Shown in pieces: positions 15,514-17,731 of a stretch of 17,731 nucleotides of DNA. The first letter of the stretch is position 1. Each line of letters starts with the position of its first letter. The DNA comes from Desulfocapsa sp. (GTDB lineage: Bacteria; Desulfobacterota; Desulfobulbia; Desulfobulbales; Desulfocapsaceae). Both the position numbers and the translations under genes were made by a program. Under the pieces are notes generated by a model. That model was given only the letters and a program-made list of their open reading frames with translations, was not told the DNA's origin and made no database searches. The stretch spans positions 4,879-22,609 of the forward strand of contig JAOZLI010000007.1 of NCBI GenBank assembly GCA_029934915.1, in the 5' to 3' direction.

Positions 15514-15795
15514 ATGAACAAATCTGAGTTAATCGAAACTCTTTCACAGGACATTGATATTCCGCACAGGGAGGCTGCGGCGATCACAAACACCATCATT
15601 GAGACCATGACCGACGCTCTTGCGAAGGGTGATTCTATTGAGATCAGGGGGTTTGGAAGTTTTGTGATTAAAAAATATGGCTCCTACGAAGGACGCAATC
15701 CAAAAACCGGCCAGAAGATTAAGGTTAAGCCAAAGAGCTTGCCATTCTTTAAAGTTGGAAAAGATCTACGTGAGCAAGTGAACAGCCACAAATAG
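15514..15795 (+). CDS. HU/IHF-family DNA-bending protein
   Basis: 93 residues, normal for the family. Two N-terminal helices (MNKSELIETL...AITNTIIETMTDALAKGD) form the dimer core. The beta arm holds IRGFGSFVIKKY (44-55) and the DNA-inserting tip RNPKTG (61-66) with Pro63. Such dimers bend DNA and organise the nucleoid; a single sequence cannot decide between HU and an IHF subunit, though the GRNPKTG form occurs in both. I chose the ATG at 15514 over an in-frame ATG at 15430: CAGGAG stands about 8 nt before it and the family begins here. The upstream extension has no family match. It converges on rimO with a 14-nt gap. Confidence 0.9.
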   Translation: MNKSELIETLSQDIDIPHREAAAITNTIIETMTDALAKGDSIEIRGFGSFVIKKYGSYEGRNPKTGQKIKVKPKSLPFFKVGKDLREQVNSHK

Positions 15796-15809
15796 TCGGT
15801 CTCCAGAGA

Positions 15810-17138
15810 CTACACTATCCCCCCAACAAGATCATATATCTGCGCCTCGGTGATTTGTACCTGTACAATATCACCGGGGTTGGCAACCCCGTCATTTATC
15901 AGTACACATCCGTCAATATCGGGAGCCTGATAAACAGACCTTCCCTCAAGTAAAAGATCCGTTTCACGGCTAAGGCCTTCCACCAACACAGGAATCGTCA
16001 GTCCCACGTATTTTGGTAAATGCTCTTCCGAAATCGTAGCCTGCAGTTCCAATATCCTGGTCCGCCTCTCTTCTTTTACTTCTTCTGAGCATTGCTCTTC
16101 GTAAAATTCTGAAAGAGCACCTTCCTCGTTTGTGTAGGCAAAGACACCGACATGGTCAAGGCGATACTCTTTCAAGAACGTTTCCAGTTGTTTTATATCT
16201 TCCTCAGTTTCACCAGGAAACCCAACCATCATAGTGGTACGAAGGGCAATATCAGGGACTGCTTTTCTCACTCGTTCTATGAAGCCACAAAGGTCACTGT
16301 AACCATAGCGACGATGCATATTTTTAAGCACAACATCAGAAACATGCTGAAAAGGAATATCCATATAAGGCAAAATTCGCTCTTCCGCCTGCATAAGACT
16401 AAGCAATTCATCTCCAACTCCCGAAGGGTATAAATACATAAGTCGTATCCAGGGAATGGCAGTGTGTTCAAGAATACCTTTCAGTAAAGCTAGAAGATTG
16501 GTATCGCTATCCAGGTCGTTACCATAAGCAGTAAGATCCTGGGCAATCAGTGAAAGCTCTTTAAGGCCATTTGCTTCCAATCCTTGAAGTTCGGTGATAA
16601 TATCAGGGATTTGACGAGAGCGTAAATCTCCGCGTATGGAAGGAATCATACAGTAGGTACAGCGATTATTACACCCCTCTGTAATTTTCACAGAGCTTCT
16701 AAAATACGGGGTAGAGAGTGTACGGGCATAACTGGCGTCCATCAAAAAACGATCAGGCAGGACTGTTTTGTTCACGGGCGTTGCTTGTAACAAATCATCA
16801 AGAAGCTGGACAATATCGCCAACACCTTCTGTTCCAATAAAAAGATCAACTTCCTGTAATTCATCCTGAAGCGCACTTTTATAACGCTGTACCAGGCATC
16901 CGGTAACAACCAGAAATTTTGCAGGATCGTCCTCCTTGTAGGCACCCATCTCAAGGATTACCTCCACTGCTTCTTCCACGGCTGGCTGAATAAACCCACA
17001 GGTGTTGATCAATAGGACAGAGGCTAGTGCGGGATCGTCTGTCAGCTCCCAGCCGCCCTCCTGCAGAAGGCCGAGCATAACTTCAGAGTCTACCAGATTT
17101 TTGGCACAACCAAGACTTACCAGATGAAAGCTTGCCAT
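15810..17138 (-). CDS. rimO: Ribosomal protein S12 methylthiotransferase
   Basis: 442 residues, a normal length. RimO is a radical-SAM enzyme that adds a methylthio group to an aspartate of ribosomal protein S12. The N-terminal UPF0004 domain has three cluster cysteines, Cys11 (SLGCAKN), Cys47 (NTCGF) and Cys81 (TGCL). The radical-SAM motif CNNRCTYC holds Cys156, Cys160 and Cys163, and the central barrel follows. A C-terminal TRAM-type domain (from about 375: GLTIPVLVEG...GDIVQVQITEAQIYDLVG) binds the S12 target. IPSIRGDLRSR after the motif favours RimO over the tRNA enzyme MiaB. The start is fixed by AAAAGGAT 5 nt upstream; it lies 2 nt past the stop of the preceding phosphorylase gene. Confidence 0.95.
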   Translation of the reverse strand: MASFHLVSLGCAKNLVDSEVMLGLLQEGGWELTDDPALASVLLINTCGFIQPAVEEAVEVILEMGAYKEDDPAKFLVVTGCLVQRYKSALQDELQEVDLFIGTEGVGDIVQLLDDLLQATPVNKTVLPDRFLMDASYARTLSTPYFRSSVKITEGCNNRCTYCMIPSIRGDLRSRQIPDIITELQGLEANGLKELSLIAQDLTAYGNDLDSDTNLLALLKGILEHTAIPWIRLMYLYPSGVGDELLSLMQAEERILPYMDIPFQHVSDVVLKNMHRRYGYSDLCGFIERVRKAVPDIALRTTMMVGFPGETEEDIKQLETFLKEYRLDHVGVFAYTNEEGALSEFYEEQCSEEVKEERRTRILELQATISEEHLPKYVGLTIPVLVEGLSRETDLLLEGRSVYQAPDIDGCVLINDGVANPGDIVQVQITEAQIYDLVGGIV

Positions 17139-17140
17139 TT

Positions 17141-17731
17141 TTATCCTTTTCCCGCAGTATTAATGAGTGGAAGGTGCGCCAGAAGCAATTCAATACACTC
17201 CCGACTTTTCTTCTTAAAATTCTTTGTCGTAAAACCAGGGCTCCATGCAGGCCGCCACAATTCATCAGAAACCAGAAAGAGCCCAGCAAAATCTATATTT
17301 CGAAATGCAGCCACAGAACAGAGGGCTGAATATTCCATATCTACACCACAAACATTGTATTTGTCAGCAAGTTCCTGAAGCATTGGCCGTGATTCCCTGA
17401 ATACTGCATCTGTTGACCACATCGGTTGGGGTGTTATACTATCAAATACTATTTGCAACTGTTCGACAAGACACTGTGCAGGAAAGCTACTGACCTCACT
17501 CGTATAATACCGAGATGTTCCTTCACCACTATAGGCCTCCCCACCAAGCAAAACATCGCCAACAGAGAACTCAGGGTTTATGGCTCCACACCAGCCAAAG
17601 AGCACGACGTGCTGCGCCCCCAGAGCAATGAGTTTTTCAAAGGTCATCACTGCCATCGGTGCGCCAATGGCAGGACCAGCAACAAAAAAATCCTCATCCT
17701 TACTCACCATAAGTTCTGAATGAAAAAGAAA
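17141..17731 (-). CDS. Nucleoside phosphorylase-family protein, truncated by the right edge
   Basis: The frame stays open to the window edge (197 codons seen), and an internal ATG at 17710 is probably not the real start because the residues before it (LFHSEL...) continue the fold. PNP/UDP-phosphorylase features include VAGPAIGAPMAV (phosphate loop region), LFGWCGAINPEFSVGDVLL (nucleoside-phosphorylase glycine block), VCGVDMEYSALCSVAA with the ribose-binding Met-Glu pair, and VSDEL with the family Asp. Members cleave nucleosides with phosphate (uridine or purine phosphorylases) or with water (MTA/SAH nucleosidases, futalosine hydrolase); the substrate is not decidable here. It is coupled to rimO through a 2-nt gap. 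Confidence 0.8.
   Translation of the reverse strand, partial: FLFHSELMVSKDEDFFVAGPAIGAPMAVMTFEKLIALGAQHVVLFGWCGAINPEFSVGDVLLGGEAYSGEGTSRYYTSEVSSFPAQCLVEQLQIVFDSITPQPMWSTDAVFRESRPMLQELADKYNVCGVDMEYSALCSVAAFRNIDFAGLFLVSDELWRPAWSPGFTTKNFKKKSRECIELLLAHLPLINTAGKG

Noticed and set aside
15798..15809. Small GTCTC/GAGAC hairpin between the convergent HU gene and rimO
   Set aside because: Only five base pairs and no T-run on either strand, so it is not a credible terminator.

Overview
The window is a compact stretch of bacterial chromosome with moderate-to-low GC content. It holds housekeeping and metabolic genes and no phage, IS or CRISPR content. The protein styles suggest a Gram-negative anaerobe of the Desulfobacterota (former Deltaproteobacteria), perhaps near the Desulfobulbales. 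The pointers are an AGAGG-type GlgA, a long PPDK-half 'PEP/pyruvate-binding' protein, a ~590-residue UbiD protein, an HU/IHF protein with the RNPKTG loop, and a lipoprotein signal plus outer-membrane-type glycine-zipper protein. This placement is inferred from recognition, not from a search.

Layout. Minus strand, left: the first codons of a gene leaving the left edge, preceded by a 1433-residue dikinase-like protein (122-4423) with a PPDK-type ATP-grasp domain and a phosphohistidine domain but no PEP/pyruvate barrel. A strong hairpin terminator (4480-4516) separates it from a secreted alpha-carbonic anhydrase (4557-5303). The 319-base gap 5304-5622 holds a palindromic repeat (A), a 19-bp perfect dyad, an extended -10 promoter and the terminator of the next operon. 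That operon, aroK-aroC-glgA-gap (9881 down to 5623), is extremely tight: gaps of 1 and 3 nt, then a 23-nt overlap. It runs from a sigma70-like promoter at 9900-9929 and joins shikimate-pathway, glycogen and glycolytic genes.

Plus strand, centre: a 181-bp near-symmetric palindrome (B, 9960-10140) separates aroK from the divergent cbpA-cbpM chaperone pair. Then come a glycine-zipper lipoprotein with a terminator, a YjbQ-family protein and an unrecognised 77-residue protein. A third long palindrome (C, 12676-12837) follows, then a UbiD-family decarboxylase, an RluB-type pseudouridine synthase and an HU/IHF-family protein. Converging on these from the right edge (minus strand) are a truncated nucleoside phosphorylase and rimO.

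The most notable non-coding signal is the trio of long palindromes A, B and C. They differ in arm sequence but share an asymmetric core, roughly GGCG-YA...TRYGT, which reads in the same sense as the gene just downstream. Each stands a short distance upstream of a start codon. The most notable protein is the orphan dikinase with its ~930-residue uncharacterised N-terminal region.
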